Source: an uncultured Bacteroidales bacterium (GTDB taxonomy: Bacteria; Bacteroidota; Bacteroidia; Bacteroidales; Muribaculaceae). Taken from it: a DNA stretch of 53,335 nt. The first letter of the stretch is position 1. Each line of letters begins with the position of its first letter. A model generated the notes under the pieces. It saw nothing but the letters and a program-made list of their open reading frames with translations, searched no databases and was not told the origin of the DNA. Where the stretch lies: positions 1-53,335 of the forward strand of contig CACWNQ010000018.1 in NCBI GenBank assembly GCA_902762385.1. The letters are read 5' to 3'. The position numbers were made by a program, and so were the translations under genes. Shown piece by piece: positions 33,842-42,922 of the stretch.

Positions 33842-34445
33842 ATCGATATTGAAAGTGGCCATGGCAGCCTTGCTGCTAGTGGCGATAACAGCATGTCGCG
33901 ATACTAGCAAGAGTGCTGAGCAAAGTGCACAAGTATCGTCGAGTGAGGCAGTGGCCCCGAAGGCTGCTGACGCTTCGCCAGCAACCGACACCTTACCTGA
34001 AGCACCATCGTCGCCAGTTCTTGACATGGTGGGTGTGTTAAGTCCCGAAGCCGTGAGGGAGATTACTGAGAAAACTATTGAACTTGACAGCCTCAAGCTT
34101 GCTCAGGTTGCAGTGGTTATCGTCGATGACCTGAAGGGCATGAAAGCTCTTAATTATGCTACAGCACTTGGCAACAAGTGGGGTGTGGGCCATAAGGAGA
34201 CCAACGACGGCATCACTATCGTTGTAAAACCCAAGACAGGTGATGCCAAAGGCGAAACAGCCATAGCCACAGGTAAGGGCATGGAGAAGATACTCACCAA
34301 CGAAGTATGCCAGCTCATCATCGACCAGGAAATGATACCTGAGTTCAAGAAAAACGATTATGGAAAGGCAATCAAAGAGGCTCTTGACAAGATTAAAGAG
34401 ATTCTTGCATTGCATTCTGAATCGAAATTAGAGATTTCAGATTAG
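33831..34445 (+). CDS. lipoprotein with TPM domain (2 of 4)
   Basis: 204 residues with a lipoprotein signal (AITAC near 18-22) and a disordered Ala/Glu/Ser-rich linker, then the TPM domain (VVDDLKGMKALNYATALGNKWGVGHK near 99-124). Its start overlaps the first TPM gene by 11 nt. No membrane helix at the C-terminus, so probably anchored only by lipid. Confidence 0.75.
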   Translation: MRTKSILKVAMAALLLVAITACRDTSKSAEQSAQVSSSEAVAPKAADASPATDTLPEAPSSPVLDMVGVLSPEAVREITEKTIELDSLKLAQVAVVIVDDLKGMKALNYATALGNKWGVGHKETNDGITIVVKPKTGDAKGETAIATGKGMEKILTNEVCQLIIDQEMIPEFKKNDYGKAIKEALDKIKEILALHSESKLEISD

Positions 34446-34491
34446 GGAAACAAAAGATATTTTGAACTAAAACTATAATTTAGCAAAACTC

Positions 34492-35289
34492 ATGAGCCGC
34501 AACACCATATATAGCACATTGCTCATGCTCTTGATGACGTTGAGCATGAGCGCCGCAGTACCCGAAAAGCCCACGCAGAAGCTTCTGGTGTGGGACTATG
34601 CAGGAATTATGGATCCTGCACAGGTGCAACTGCTAGAGGACTCCCTTGAGTATTTCTCTCGCACCACTAGCAACCAAATTGTGGTAATGACAGTGACCAA
34701 CGACATACTCGATGGCCTGTCATTGGCCGAGTTTGGCCAGGAAGTGGGCCAGAAATGGGGTGTAGGCCACAAGGGTTCGGACAATGGTGTTGTGGTCCTT
34801 ATAAAGCCCAAGACCGGCGATGATGCCATGGGTAAGGGGCGTGCCTTCATCAGCACAGGCTATGGTGCTGAGGGTCCATTGCCTGACCTGCTGTGCAGTA
34901 AAATCGTTGATAATGAAATGATTCCCCATTTCAAGGAGAACGACTATGCTGGTGGTGTTTGGGCAGCATTAGATATACTGAAGCCAGCGCTCCAGGGCGA
35001 TTTCAACACCGAGGAATATGTGGGCGACGATGCTGCCGATGCAGTACTTTCAATCATAGTTTTGATTATGATAGTATGCTTTGTCTTCGTTGTCATGAAA
35101 AGCAACAATAACGGTGGCAACGGCAATAACACCCGCACCTACACCGGTGGCCCAGTCATTTTCCCGGGCACATTTGGTAGTGGTCGCAGTTCAAGCAGCT
35201 GGGGCGGAGGAGGCTTCGGCGGCGGAGGAGGCTGGGGCGGTTTCGGCGGTGGCTCGTTCGGCGGTGGCGGTGGCGGCGGCAGCTGGTAA
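34492..35289 (+). CDS. exported TPM-domain protein with glycine-rich C-terminus (3 of 4)
   Basis: 265 residues: signal peptide (about 1-22), TPM domain with QNQIVV-like block SNQIVVMTVTND and GQKWGVGHKGSDNG, then one membrane segment (about 183-201) and a Gly-rich tail with Trp/Phe (GGGFGGGGGWGG). This matches the YgcG arrangement of TPM domain, membrane segment and Gly-rich tail. Third consecutive TPM gene, 46 nt after the second. Confidence 0.8.
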   Translation: MSRNTIYSTLLMLLMTLSMSAAVPEKPTQKLLVWDYAGIMDPAQVQLLEDSLEYFSRTTSNQIVVMTVTNDILDGLSLAEFGQEVGQKWGVGHKGSDNGVVVLIKPKTGDDAMGKGRAFISTGYGAEGPLPDLLCSKIVDNEMIPHFKENDYAGGVWAALDILKPALQGDFNTEEYVGDDAADAVLSIIVLIMIVCFVFVVMKSNNNGGNGNNTRTYTGGPVIFPGTFGSGRSSSSWGGGGFGGGGGWGGFGGGSFGGGGGGGSW

Positions 35290-35375
35290 TAGAGTTTTGA
35301 GTTTTTAGTTCTCAGTAATCAGTTTTTTTAGTTTTTATTGCTTTATATTCTTCCTTTCAGTTTGTGGAAAAAATA

Positions 35376-36224
35376 ATGAAGTTATTAAATAAAATATTAT
35401 TGATAGCTCTCTTTGCAATGGTGTGCAAAGTGTGCTTGGCTCAAGTTCCCGAGCGTCCTGCCAACGCTGCGCCAGTGGTAGACTTGGCAGGTATTATCAA
35501 GAACGACTCGCTGGTGAGTGCCTTGAATGTACAACTCGACAGCCTGTCGAAGCAAACCCAAAACCAGATAGTGGTGGTAACGGTTGATGACTTGGGTGGA
35601 CTTGATGGTAAAGAATTTGCAACCCAATTAGGCAACAAATGGGGAATTGGCGGCAAGCAACTCAGCAATGGCTTTGTGATGGTTGTAAAGCCCAAAAACG
35701 ATAAGGGTGCAGGCGAGATAGGTTTTGCCACAGGCTATGGACTGGAAGGCGCGCTGCCCGACGTGTTCTGCCGTCGCCTTCAGGATGATTACATGGTGCC
35801 TTATTTCAAGGATGGTGACTATGCCGGCGGCATCAAGGCAGCTATCGATGAAATAGTGCCCGTGGTGCTCGATGACTACAGTAAAAGTCAGTCGCAGGCG
35901 CTTGCTAGCGAAGGGAGTAAAAAGAAAGGTGGCACAGGCAATGTATGGTTCATTATTGCAGGCATAATAGGCGTGGTTTCACTGTTTAAAATCATGCGCC
36001 GTCGTAGCAAGGGAGCTACTGGCGCCCAATCGCCACAAACGTCGCAACTGGCGAGTGAAGAGAAACCTAAAACCGAAGAACCCGAAAAAACTGAAGAACC
36101 CGAAGCCGATGACTCTGACGATGATACCGATGACGAGGCAAAACCCACCGAAGAAGAGAAGCCATATAAATACGATTACGGTGGTGGTGAATTTGGCGGT
36201 GGTGGTGCCAGCACTAAATTTTAA
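35376..36224 (+). CDS. exported TPM-domain protein with acidic C-terminus (4 of 4)
   Basis: 282 residues. Start chosen at the ATG 35376 (MKLLNKILLIALFAMV signal peptide); the GTG at 35364 only adds four residues. It has the TPM domain (QNQIVVVTVDDLGGLDGKEFA, GNKWGIGGKQLSNG), one membrane segment, and a long acidic/basic tail (KTEEPEKTEEPEADDSDDDTDDE) ending in a short Gly-rich tail. Strongly like the third paralogue in the domain but different in its tail. Its end is 45 nt before the AGCS symporter. Confidence 0.8.
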   Translation: MKLLNKILLIALFAMVCKVCLAQVPERPANAAPVVDLAGIIKNDSLVSALNVQLDSLSKQTQNQIVVVTVDDLGGLDGKEFATQLGNKWGIGGKQLSNGFVMVVKPKNDKGAGEIGFATGYGLEGALPDVFCRRLQDDYMVPYFKDGDYAGGIKAAIDEIVPVVLDDYSKSQSQALASEGSKKKGGTGNVWFIIAGIIGVVSLFKIMRRRSKGATGAQSPQTSQLASEEKPKTEEPEKTEEPEADDSDDDTDDEAKPTEEEKPYKYDYGGGEFGGGGASTKF

Positions 36225-36269
36225 TGGTTTGGCGCCTAATTTGAGATAAAAAACTATCACAATTAATCT

Positions 36270-37652
36270 ATGAGTGACATCTTTAATAAAATAGGTGAAG
36301 CAATTATTGCTATTGCCGACGCATTGTGTGAGTATCCCGAGTTTATACTGCTAATTGGTGGTGGATTATTTTTGTTTATCTATTCAGGGGCTATCTCCAT
36401 TAGACGACTACCGCAAGCCATTGGCGTGCTGCGACAGAAACAGGCAAGTGATAGTGGTAAACAGACAGGCCAAATCAGCTCATTTCAAGCTTTGATGAGT
36501 GCTATTGCTGCTACTGTGGGTATGGGCAACATTGCCGGTGTGGCAGTGGCATTGACAGTGGGCAACGGCAATCCTGGCGTGATTTTCTGGATGTGGGTGA
36601 GTGCCCTTGTGGGAATGACCACTAAGTTCTTTGAGGGCACACTGGCCATCATGTATAAAGGAAAAGACAGCGCTGGCGAGGTGCAAGGTGGTCCCATGTA
36701 CATCATCACAAAAGGCCTCGGCGAGAAATGGAAACCGCTGGCCAAGGCATTTGCCATCTTTGGCCTAGTGGGCACATTGTGTGTGTGGCAGGCCAACCAG
36801 CTGGTGGAGTCGGTGACAACTGTATTCACTACCCCCATGGGCATCGAGAACACTTGGGTGTTGCGGTTTATCATGGGAGTCATCATGGTAGTGATTGTTG
36901 CGGCAGTGATATTGAGAGGTATCAAGAGCATTGCCGCCATAGCTTCGAGAATGGTACCACTCATGGTGGCGCTTTATCTTATCATGGTGCTTGTGATTAT
37001 GGCAATTAATTATGATGCCATACCAGGTGTTTTTGGATCGATTTTCAAGGGGGCATTCACCTTTGAGGCAGGTCTGGGAGGATTTGCCTATGTGGCCCTG
37101 ATTGGAGCGCGTCGCGCCGCCTATGTGAACGAGGCCGGTGTGGGTACAGCCTCGATGATGCACGGTGCCAGCAAGAACACCGAGCCCGTGCGTGAGGGCC
37201 TTATTGCGATGCTTGGCCCCGCCATCGACTCGGGCTTGATATGCACTCTTACCGCAATTCCTATCATCATTGCCGGTAACTATGTTGGTATAAACGAGCC
37301 TAAAGGCCTAGCAATTGCGCTAGGAGCATGGGGACAGTTACTGCCCAATATCGGTCACTATCTGCTCATGATAATCGTGTTCTTCTTCGCCTTCTCGACG
37401 ATGTTCACTTATAGCTATTATGGCTTGAAATGCACAAACTTCCTCTTTGGCGCGCATAATGCCAAGTACTATAATTACTATTATCTCGCAATGATTGTTG
37501 TGGCTGCCGTGGTGCCACTGAAGGTGGTTGTGGGATTTATGGACATCGCCTTCTTCTTGATGGCATGCTGTACAATGACAGCATTGCTGCTGCTGTCGCC
37601 ACGCGTGAAGAAAGCAGCTAAAATCTATTTCGACAAGAACAAGGGAAAATAA
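36270..37652 (+). CDS. alanine/glycine:cation symporter family protein
   Basis: 460 residues, about 10-11 membrane segments, AGCS family. The core shows IAATVGMGNIAGVAVAL (consistent with the sodium-site/substrate region), GGPMYI, and GARRAAYVNEAGVGTASMMHG, which is the family-specific signature. Probably imports alanine or glycine with sodium. It follows the TPM genes on the same strand and may be co-transcribed with them. Confidence 0.9.
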   Translation: MSDIFNKIGEAIIAIADALCEYPEFILLIGGGLFLFIYSGAISIRRLPQAIGVLRQKQASDSGKQTGQISSFQALMSAIAATVGMGNIAGVAVALTVGNGNPGVIFWMWVSALVGMTTKFFEGTLAIMYKGKDSAGEVQGGPMYIITKGLGEKWKPLAKAFAIFGLVGTLCVWQANQLVESVTTVFTTPMGIENTWVLRFIMGVIMVVIVAAVILRGIKSIAAIASRMVPLMVALYLIMVLVIMAINYDAIPGVFGSIFKGAFTFEAGLGGFAYVALIGARRAAYVNEAGVGTASMMHGASKNTEPVREGLIAMLGPAIDSGLICTLTAIPIIIAGNYVGINEPKGLAIALGAWGQLLPNIGHYLLMIIVFFFAFSTMFTYSYYGLKCTNFLFGAHNAKYYNYYYLAMIVVAAVVPLKVVVGFMDIAFFLMACCTMTALLLLSPRVKKAAKIYFDKNKGK

Positions 37653-37698
37653 CCTGGAAAGGGGTTGATAACGACGTTTACTACTGAGGTGAGGCTTG

Positions 37699-38613
37699 TT
37701 AAGGTCTCATCGTGAGGGTTGTGCCGTCGTTTTCAACATTAAGGGTAGCTGTGGAGCCCTCGATGATTGGGACATTGCGTGGAATGTGACCAATGGGGAA
37801 GTTGAATGCCACTGGATAGTGATAAGGCGCAACCATGTCGTGAATCATGTCATACATCGCTGTAGTGTCGTCGCCACGATGCTTGGTGAACTGGCCCACA
37901 ATAAGCCCTGCCAATTGTGGCAAAATGCCCGCAAGGCGCAAGTGATAGAGCAATCGTTGCACCTGATAAACTTGCTCGGCTACATCTTCAATAAAGAGGA
38001 TGGTGCCGGGCTTTATTATGTTGAACGGAGTGGCAAGCAGCGACATGAGTACTGCCAGATTGCCACCTAAGATGGTTGCAGTAGCAGCACCTGAACGGTT
38101 GTGAGGATGTGGGGCAACGTTATAGGTGGGGAACTCGCCTTGGGTGAGGATGTTGTAGTTGATGAGGTTTATCTCGTCGTTGCGGTCGTAGAGTGTGAGA
38201 TGCTTTGCCATGGGTGAATGGATGCTCACCACACAGGCATGATGCCAAGCTGCATGCAGTGCCGAGATGTCGCTGAAACCGATTATCCACTTAGGGTCAC
38301 GTGCCAGCTGCTTGAGGTCGAGATATTCAAGTAAGTGCACTGCGCCATAGCCGCCACGGCTGCACATGATGGCGCGAACCTCGGAATCGTTGATCGCCTT
38401 GAGCAGGTCGTCGCGTCGCGACTCGATGGGTGCACTGTGCGACACCACATTATAAATGGTGTATTGCTCACGACAGTGCTCTCCCTCGATAGGCACAAAT
38501 CCCCACTCCTTGATGGCACGCACAGCACCGTCGACCCTCTCGGTCAGCACTGTGCCTGAGGGTGAGACAATGGCAAACTTGTCGCCTGGTTTAAGTAGTG
38601 GCGGGATAATCAT
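37699..38613 (-). CDS. LD-carboxypeptidase-type peptidase (S66)
   Basis: 304 residues of the S66 family, which removes the terminal D-residue from murein tetrapeptides during peptidoglycan recycling. Candidate triad: Ser85 in MCSRGGYGA, Glu209 in FIEDVAEQV and His276 in PIGHIPRN, which fit the family arrangement. Cytoplasmic (no signal). Convergent with the symporter, 46 nt apart, and followed upstream by a direct-repeat spacer. Confidence 0.88.
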   Translation of the reverse strand: MIIPPLLKPGDKFAIVSPSGTVLTERVDGAVRAIKEWGFVPIEGEHCREQYTIYNVVSHSAPIESRRDDLLKAINDSEVRAIMCSRGGYGAVHLLEYLDLKQLARDPKWIIGFSDISALHAAWHHACVVSIHSPMAKHLTLYDRNDEINLINYNILTQGEFPTYNVAPHPHNRSGAATATILGGNLAVLMSLLATPFNIIKPGTILFIEDVAEQVYQVQRLLYHLRLAGILPQLAGLIVGQFTKHRGDDTTAMYDMIHDMVAPYHYPVAFNFPIGHIPRNVPIIEGSTATLNVENDGTTLTMRP

Positions 38614-38693
38614 GTGAGTTGTGAGTTCTTGAGTTGTGAGTTATGAGTTCTTGAGTTGTGAGTTTCTGGCATTTAAGCATTATGAATTTTGCA
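38614..38693. repeat. direct-repeat spacer
   Basis: A 21-nt unit occurs at 38622-38642 and 38644-38664 exactly, within a degenerate tgagtt/gtgagt repeat between LD-carboxypeptidase and nadK. No coding potential. Confidence 0.85.
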
Positions 38694-39560
38694 TTATCGT
38701 TGGTCGGCTCCCCACAGGAGTTTTTCGCGTAGGGTGTTGGCAAAGTTGTGATTTAGTTTCTGGATTACCGAAAGTCGGTAAGGTGCTTGGGCAATCTTTA
38801 CTGTACTGCCGCTAGGAAGCGTCATTGCCATGCCGTCGACACTCACCTGAATCCATTGAGCACGGGTGTTGATGGTTACCACTATCTCACTGTCGTCGCT
38901 CACCACAATGGGACGCATCGTGAGCGAGTGAGGTGAGATGGGAGAGAGGGCAAGACAGCTGGTCATTGGCATCATGATGGGGCCGCCTGCACTCATGTTG
39001 TAGGCAGTGGAACCTGTAGGTGTGCTTATTACTAAACCGTCGCCCATGTAGGTTGTGAGCATTGTGCCGTTGATGGTTGTAGGCATCGAAATCATCGATG
39101 TGGTGTCCTGACGAAGAATAGCAATCTCGTTAAGGGCTATAATGTTGTCGCACTGCTTGCCATTGATGCTCACAAGTTGCAGCATGGTGCGTTCCTCATG
39201 CCGGCACTCTCCACTCTTGATGCGCTCAATCATTGCCGAAGCGTCGTTGAGGCTGCATGCTGCAAGATAACCAAGGTGGCCAGTGTTGATACCCACCACA
39301 GGTGTGTGATGGCGTGCAAGTAGCGCTGCCTTGCTAAGTAGTGTTCCGTCGCCACCTATGCTCACGGCTAACTCTGCTCCGTTGAAGGTGTCGATGTCGA
39401 ATGACTGCGCCTTTTGGGTCTCGATTCCGATTGAAACCAGATATTGGCCAAAGTCTTTCTCAATAATCAACTCTCCAGCTTCTTGCAGGTATTGCACGAA
39501 GAGGTTAAGCTCTGTCTTGTATTTCTCTTGATAGTGGTTGCCAAAAAGTGCTATTCTCAT
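38694..39560 (-). CDS. nadK: NAD kinase
   Basis: 288 residues. It phosphorylates NAD+ to NADP+. GGDGT at 69-73 (catalytic Asp71 region), the GINTGHLGYLA segment, NEIAILR and GDGLVISTPTGSTAYNMSAGG near 178-205 match the family. Divergently transcribed from pdxJ-exbB, an arrangement common in Bacteroidales. Confidence 0.95.
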   Translation of the reverse strand: MRIALFGNHYQEKYKTELNLFVQYLQEAGELIIEKDFGQYLVSIGIETQKAQSFDIDTFNGAELAVSIGGDGTLLSKAALLARHHTPVVGINTGHLGYLAACSLNDASAMIERIKSGECRHEERTMLQLVSINGKQCDNIIALNEIAILRQDTTSMISMPTTINGTMLTTYMGDGLVISTPTGSTAYNMSAGGPIMMPMTSCLALSPISPHSLTMRPIVVSDDSEIVVTINTRAQWIQVSVDGMAMTLPSGSTVKIAQAPYRLSVIQKLNHNFANTLREKLLWGADQR

Positions 39561-39668
39561 TGTCGGTTTGCTGGTGTTTAAGCCTTGAGGTGTAGCGGTA
39601 AATGTGTGAAAAACGTTGAAAAAGTTCTTTAAAGTGCTATTTTGTTTTTATTTTTCGTCAATTCCCAC

Positions 39669-39676
39669 TACTTTTG
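39669..39676 (+). promoter_or_regulatory. candidate -7 box for pdxJ
   Basis: TACTTTTG 121 nt before the pdxJ start; TTTG at 39641-39644 is 24 nt upstream, longer than ideal. Confidence 0.4.
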
Positions 39677-39797
39677 TACCTTAATAAAATGTGGCGTATC
39701 TCATATTTGACGGCAAATATAGTAAATTTTTACTTATTGGCAGGTACTAATATGAGAAAACAATACGTTATATATAAATATATAGCTAATTATTTTT

Positions 39798-40511
39798 ATG
39801 GTAAATCTGAGTGTAAATATAAATAAGATAGCAACACTGCGCAATGCTAGAGGCGGCAACATGCCATGTGTGCTGCAGGTGGCGCTCGACATTGAGAAGT
39901 TTGGTGCCGATGGTATAACAGTGCACCCTCGACCCGATGAGCGACACATACGCCGCAGCGACGTGTATGAGCTAAAGCCAGCGTTGCACACTGAGTTCAA
40001 CATCGAAGGTTTCCCCGACAAGCGTTTCATGGATATGGTGCTTGAGGTGAGGCCACATCAGGCTACCCTTGTGCCCGATGCACCCAGTGTGCTCACCTCG
40101 TCGCAGGGATGGCCTGTTGCTGAGAACAAGGAGTTCCTTACTACAATAGTGTCACGACTCAAAGAGGCTGGTATTAGAGTGAGTATCTTTGTTGATGCTA
40201 CCGAGGAACGTGTGCGTCAAGCAGCCGAAGTAGGTGCCGACCGCGTGGAACTCTATACAGGCCCCTTTGCGCAGATGTTCTCGACATCGCCCGAAAAGGC
40301 TGTTGAACCTTACACCAAGGCTGCTCAGGTGGCTCATGAGGTGGGACTGGGACTGAATGCAGGCCATGATTTGAATCTGCTAAACCTCAAGTTCTTCAAG
40401 GACAATGTTCCTTACCTCGATGAGGTGTCGATAGGTCATGCCCTCATTAGCGATGCCCTCTACTTGGGTCTTGAGCGCACAATCGGCGCCTATCGCAAGT
40501 GCTTGCTGTAA
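39798..40511 (+). CDS. pdxJ: pyridoxine 5'-phosphate synthase
   Basis: 237 residues, the final enzyme of deoxyxylulose-5-phosphate-dependent vitamin B6 synthesis. Shows [26 protein letters not shown], and the C-terminal [11 protein letters not shown]. It is first in the operon with exbB, exbD and tonB, a usual Bacteroidales order. Confidence 0.95.
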   Translation: MVNLSVNINKIATLRNARGGNMPCVLQVALDIEKFGADGITVHPRPDERHIRRSDVYELKPALHTEFNIEGFPDKRFMDMVLEVRPHQATLVPDAPSVLTSSQGWPVAENKEFLTTIVSRLKEAGIRVSIFVDATEERVRQAAEVGADRVELYTGPFAQMFSTSPEKAVEPYTKAAQVAHEVGLGLNAGHDLNLLNLKFFKDNVPYLDEVSIGHALISDALYLGLERTIGAYRKCLL

Positions 40512-40569
40512 ATAGTCAATTATTATTACACGAAATTAATAACCTACAAAAAAATAAAATCTTTTAATC

Positions 40570-41280
40570 ATGGCATTAATCAACATGATAGTGGCCCAAG
40601 CGGCAACTCAAGGCGCACAAGACGCCACTGTATCTACTGCTTTATCGGTGTGGGACCTCACCCTCAAGGGTGGTTGGCTCATGATTCCTCTGGCACTGCT
40701 GTTGCTGGTGAGCATCTACATCTTTTTTGAAAGGCTCTTTGCCACAAGTCGTGTCACCAAAGCCGACGCCAACTTCCTGCAAAGCATCAAAAACCTGATT
40801 CAAAATGGCAAAATCGATGAGGCAAAGCAGTTGTGCCTTGCAACCAACACCCCCTATGCCCGCATGATTGAGAAGGGCGTGTCGCGCATTGGTCGACCAA
40901 TGAACGATGTGCTTGTGGCTATCGAGAATGTTGGAAACATGGAGGTTGCCAAGATGGAGAAGGGCTTCAACTGGCTTGCTACCACAGCTGCCGGTGCTCC
41001 CATGATTGGATTCTTGGGAACGGTAACAGGTATGGTACAGGCATTCTATGCTCTTGCAAGTGCAGGTCAGAACAGCAACGTGAGCATTCTTGCCAGTGGT
41101 ATCTATGAGGCATTGGTCACTACCGTTGCCGGTCTTGTGGTTGGTATCTTGGCACTGTTTGCCTACAACTATCTCACCTCGCGTGTCAATAAAATCATGA
41201 ACCGCCTAGAGGGCAATACAATGGAGTTTATGGACCTGCTCAATGAGCCAGTGAAACCAGCACAAACCGCTAAACAGTAA
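40570..41280 (+). CDS. exbB: MotA/TolQ/ExbB-type proton channel protein
   Basis: 236 residues with three membrane segments (about 34-55, 140-165, 182-207) and the typical TAAGAPMIGFLGTVTGM block. Together with ExbD it forms the proton-driven motor that energises TonB at the inner membrane. 58 nt after pdxJ, 8 nt before exbD. Confidence 0.92.
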   Translation: MALINMIVAQAATQGAQDATVSTALSVWDLTLKGGWLMIPLALLLLVSIYIFFERLFATSRVTKADANFLQSIKNLIQNGKIDEAKQLCLATNTPYARMIEKGVSRIGRPMNDVLVAIENVGNMEVAKMEKGFNWLATTAAGAPMIGFLGTVTGMVQAFYALASAGQNSNVSILASGIYEALVTTVAGLVVGILALFAYNYLTSRVNKIMNRLEGNTMEFMDLLNEPVKPAQTAKQ

Positions 41281-41288
41281 TCCAGATT

Positions 41289-41885
41289 ATGGCACTAAAG
41301 AGACAACACAAAACTTTGTCGATGTTCAGTATGGCATCGATGACCGACGTTATCTTCTTGCTGCTCATCTTCTTTATGGTGACATCTACCTTCGTCTTCC
41401 CATCGGCGATGGAGGTGAACTTGCCACAAAGTAGTCAGCAGACGGCCATCAAGCCCACTACACGCATCTACATCGACAAGGATATGAATATGTTTGCCAC
41501 GCAGGCCGACTCTGTGAAGCAGGGCGACCTAATGCCACTGCCCGACGACCAGCTCTATGGCTTCTTGCAGGCAGTAAAGCAAGGCGATCCCTCGCAGTTC
41601 ATAGCACTGCATGCCGATCAGGAAGTCCCTTATGGCAAGATTGTTGACATCCTCGACAAGGGTGCAAAGGTTGGCATCAAGGTGGTGCTTGCCACCAAGC
41701 CTGCCAGCGAAGGATATGCCACTCCCGAGCCTGAGCAACCCGCCGAGGGCGAGATGCAAGGTAACGAGGTCGCAGCTCAAGGCTCTACTACCGTTACTGA
41801 GATTCCTGCCGAGGCTTCAACCATGCAGCAGGCACAAGGCTCAACTTCGCAGCCCGAGCCTGTCACCACGGTTACCGAGCATTAA
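41289..41885 (+). CDS. exbD: ExbD/TolR-type protein
   Basis: 198 residues: one N-terminal membrane segment with Asp20 (SMASMTDVIFLL), the proton-pathway residue of the family, then a periplasmic domain, and a long C-terminal extension of about 50 residues rich in Pro, Glu, Gln, Ala, Ser and Thr beyond the usual length. Confidence 0.92.
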   Translation: MALKRQHKTLSMFSMASMTDVIFLLLIFFMVTSTFVFPSAMEVNLPQSSQQTAIKPTTRIYIDKDMNMFATQADSVKQGDLMPLPDDQLYGFLQAVKQGDPSQFIALHADQEVPYGKIVDILDKGAKVGIKVVLATKPASEGYATPEPEQPAEGEMQGNEVAAQGSTTVTEIPAEASTMQQAQGSTSQPEPVTTVTEH

Positions 41886-41906
41886 TCCCATCGATAAGCA
41901 TTATAA

Positions 41907-42794
41907 ATGGCAAGTAATAACAACGATAATAAAAGCAAGTTGCTCTCGGCAATAATCACATTGTTGTTGGGTGCTGGAATTGTGGCGCTATTGCTCTTCA
42001 CGAGTCTGCACTACAACTATCCGCCACTTGACGGCGAGAAGGAAGCGCAACTGCTGCAGGATACCATCATGTTTGGTGGTGAATATGTCGACTTTGGTGA
42101 CTTTGAAGATTTGCTTAATGATGAACCTGCCAGCGTTGAGGCCCCATCGGAGCAGCAAGATGATGAGAGCACCAACGACGAGCCACAGCAAGTGGGGCAG
42201 AATGACCTCAAAGACAATGGCAGCTACGACGAGCAGCCACAGCCTCAGGTAAGCAACAAGGTGCAGGAATCGCCAATGAAAGTGCAAGAGCAGCCTCCCA
42301 AGAAATTGCCCGCCGAGAAAAAGACTGAACAGCCTAAACCCGAGGAGAAACCTCAAAAGAAAGGCGAGTCTAAACCTCAACCAGCAACTAAGAAAACCGA
42401 GCAGCCCAAGAGCACTGCACCCACCAACAGTGAGGCCGACAACAAGATGAAGAAGGCATTTGGCAACTCAGCTGGCAAAGGTGAGGGCAAGCAAGGCAAC
42501 CCCAATGGCACCTCAGGCGCCGAGAAATCGGTAGGAAGACCTGGTGTGGGAGGTCTTGACGGCTACACACTTGAATATTTCCCAACTGCCAAGTGTCCAG
42601 CTCCTGGAACAGTGGTTATCAGGGTTACAGTAAGCCCAACGGGAGCCGTGACTAAAGCGGCAATCACAGGAGGCTCAGTCACCGATGCAACAACACGCAA
42701 CCGATGCCTATCGCTCGCACGGCAGTCAAGATTTCGTGTGCCAGTTGGTCAGTCAATAGAGCGCACGGGAACTCTCACTTACACTATCCGATAA
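41907..42794 (+). CDS. tonB: TonB-like energy transducer
   Basis: 295 residues: one N-terminal membrane segment (about 13-31), a long Pro/Glu/Gln/Lys-rich periplasmic spacer (about 85-175), a Gly-rich stretch, and a C-terminal TonB/TolA-like domain (about 220-295; GTVVIRVTVSPTGAVTKA, ARQSRFRVP). Last gene of pdxJ-exbB-exbD-tonB. It likely couples ExbBD to outer-membrane TonB-dependent receptors. Confidence 0.9.
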   Translation: MASNNNDNKSKLLSAIITLLLGAGIVALLLFTSLHYNYPPLDGEKEAQLLQDTIMFGGEYVDFGDFEDLLNDEPASVEAPSEQQDDESTNDEPQQVGQNDLKDNGSYDEQPQPQVSNKVQESPMKVQEQPPKKLPAEKKTEQPKPEEKPQKKGESKPQPATKKTEQPKSTAPTNSEADNKMKKAFGNSAGKGEGKQGNPNGTSGAEKSVGRPGVGGLDGYTLEYFPTAKCPAPGTVVIRVTVSPTGAVTKAAITGGSVTDATTRNRCLSLARQSRFRVPVGQSIERTGTLTYTIR

Positions 42795-42827
42795 GATATA
42801 ACGGTAAAGAGTGACACAATAAAAAAG

Positions 42828-42870
42828 AAGAGGGAAGAACTAGATGCTAAAGCATTTGTTCTTCCCTCTT
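42828..42870. terminator. strong hairpin after tonB
   Basis: Perfect 13-bp stem (42828-42840 with 42858-42870) with a small inner stem ATGC/GCAT; T-rich on the plus side. Serves tonB and perhaps the convergent gene. Confidence 0.85.
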
Positions 42871-42922
42871 TATTTTACTTCTCACCTATTACTGGAGTGA
42901 GAACTAATTAGTAAACGGCAAT

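Noticed and set aside
33383-34096. 237-residue minus-strand frame across the first two TPM genes
   Set aside because: Opposite to two genes with clear TPM blocks and a lipoprotein signal.
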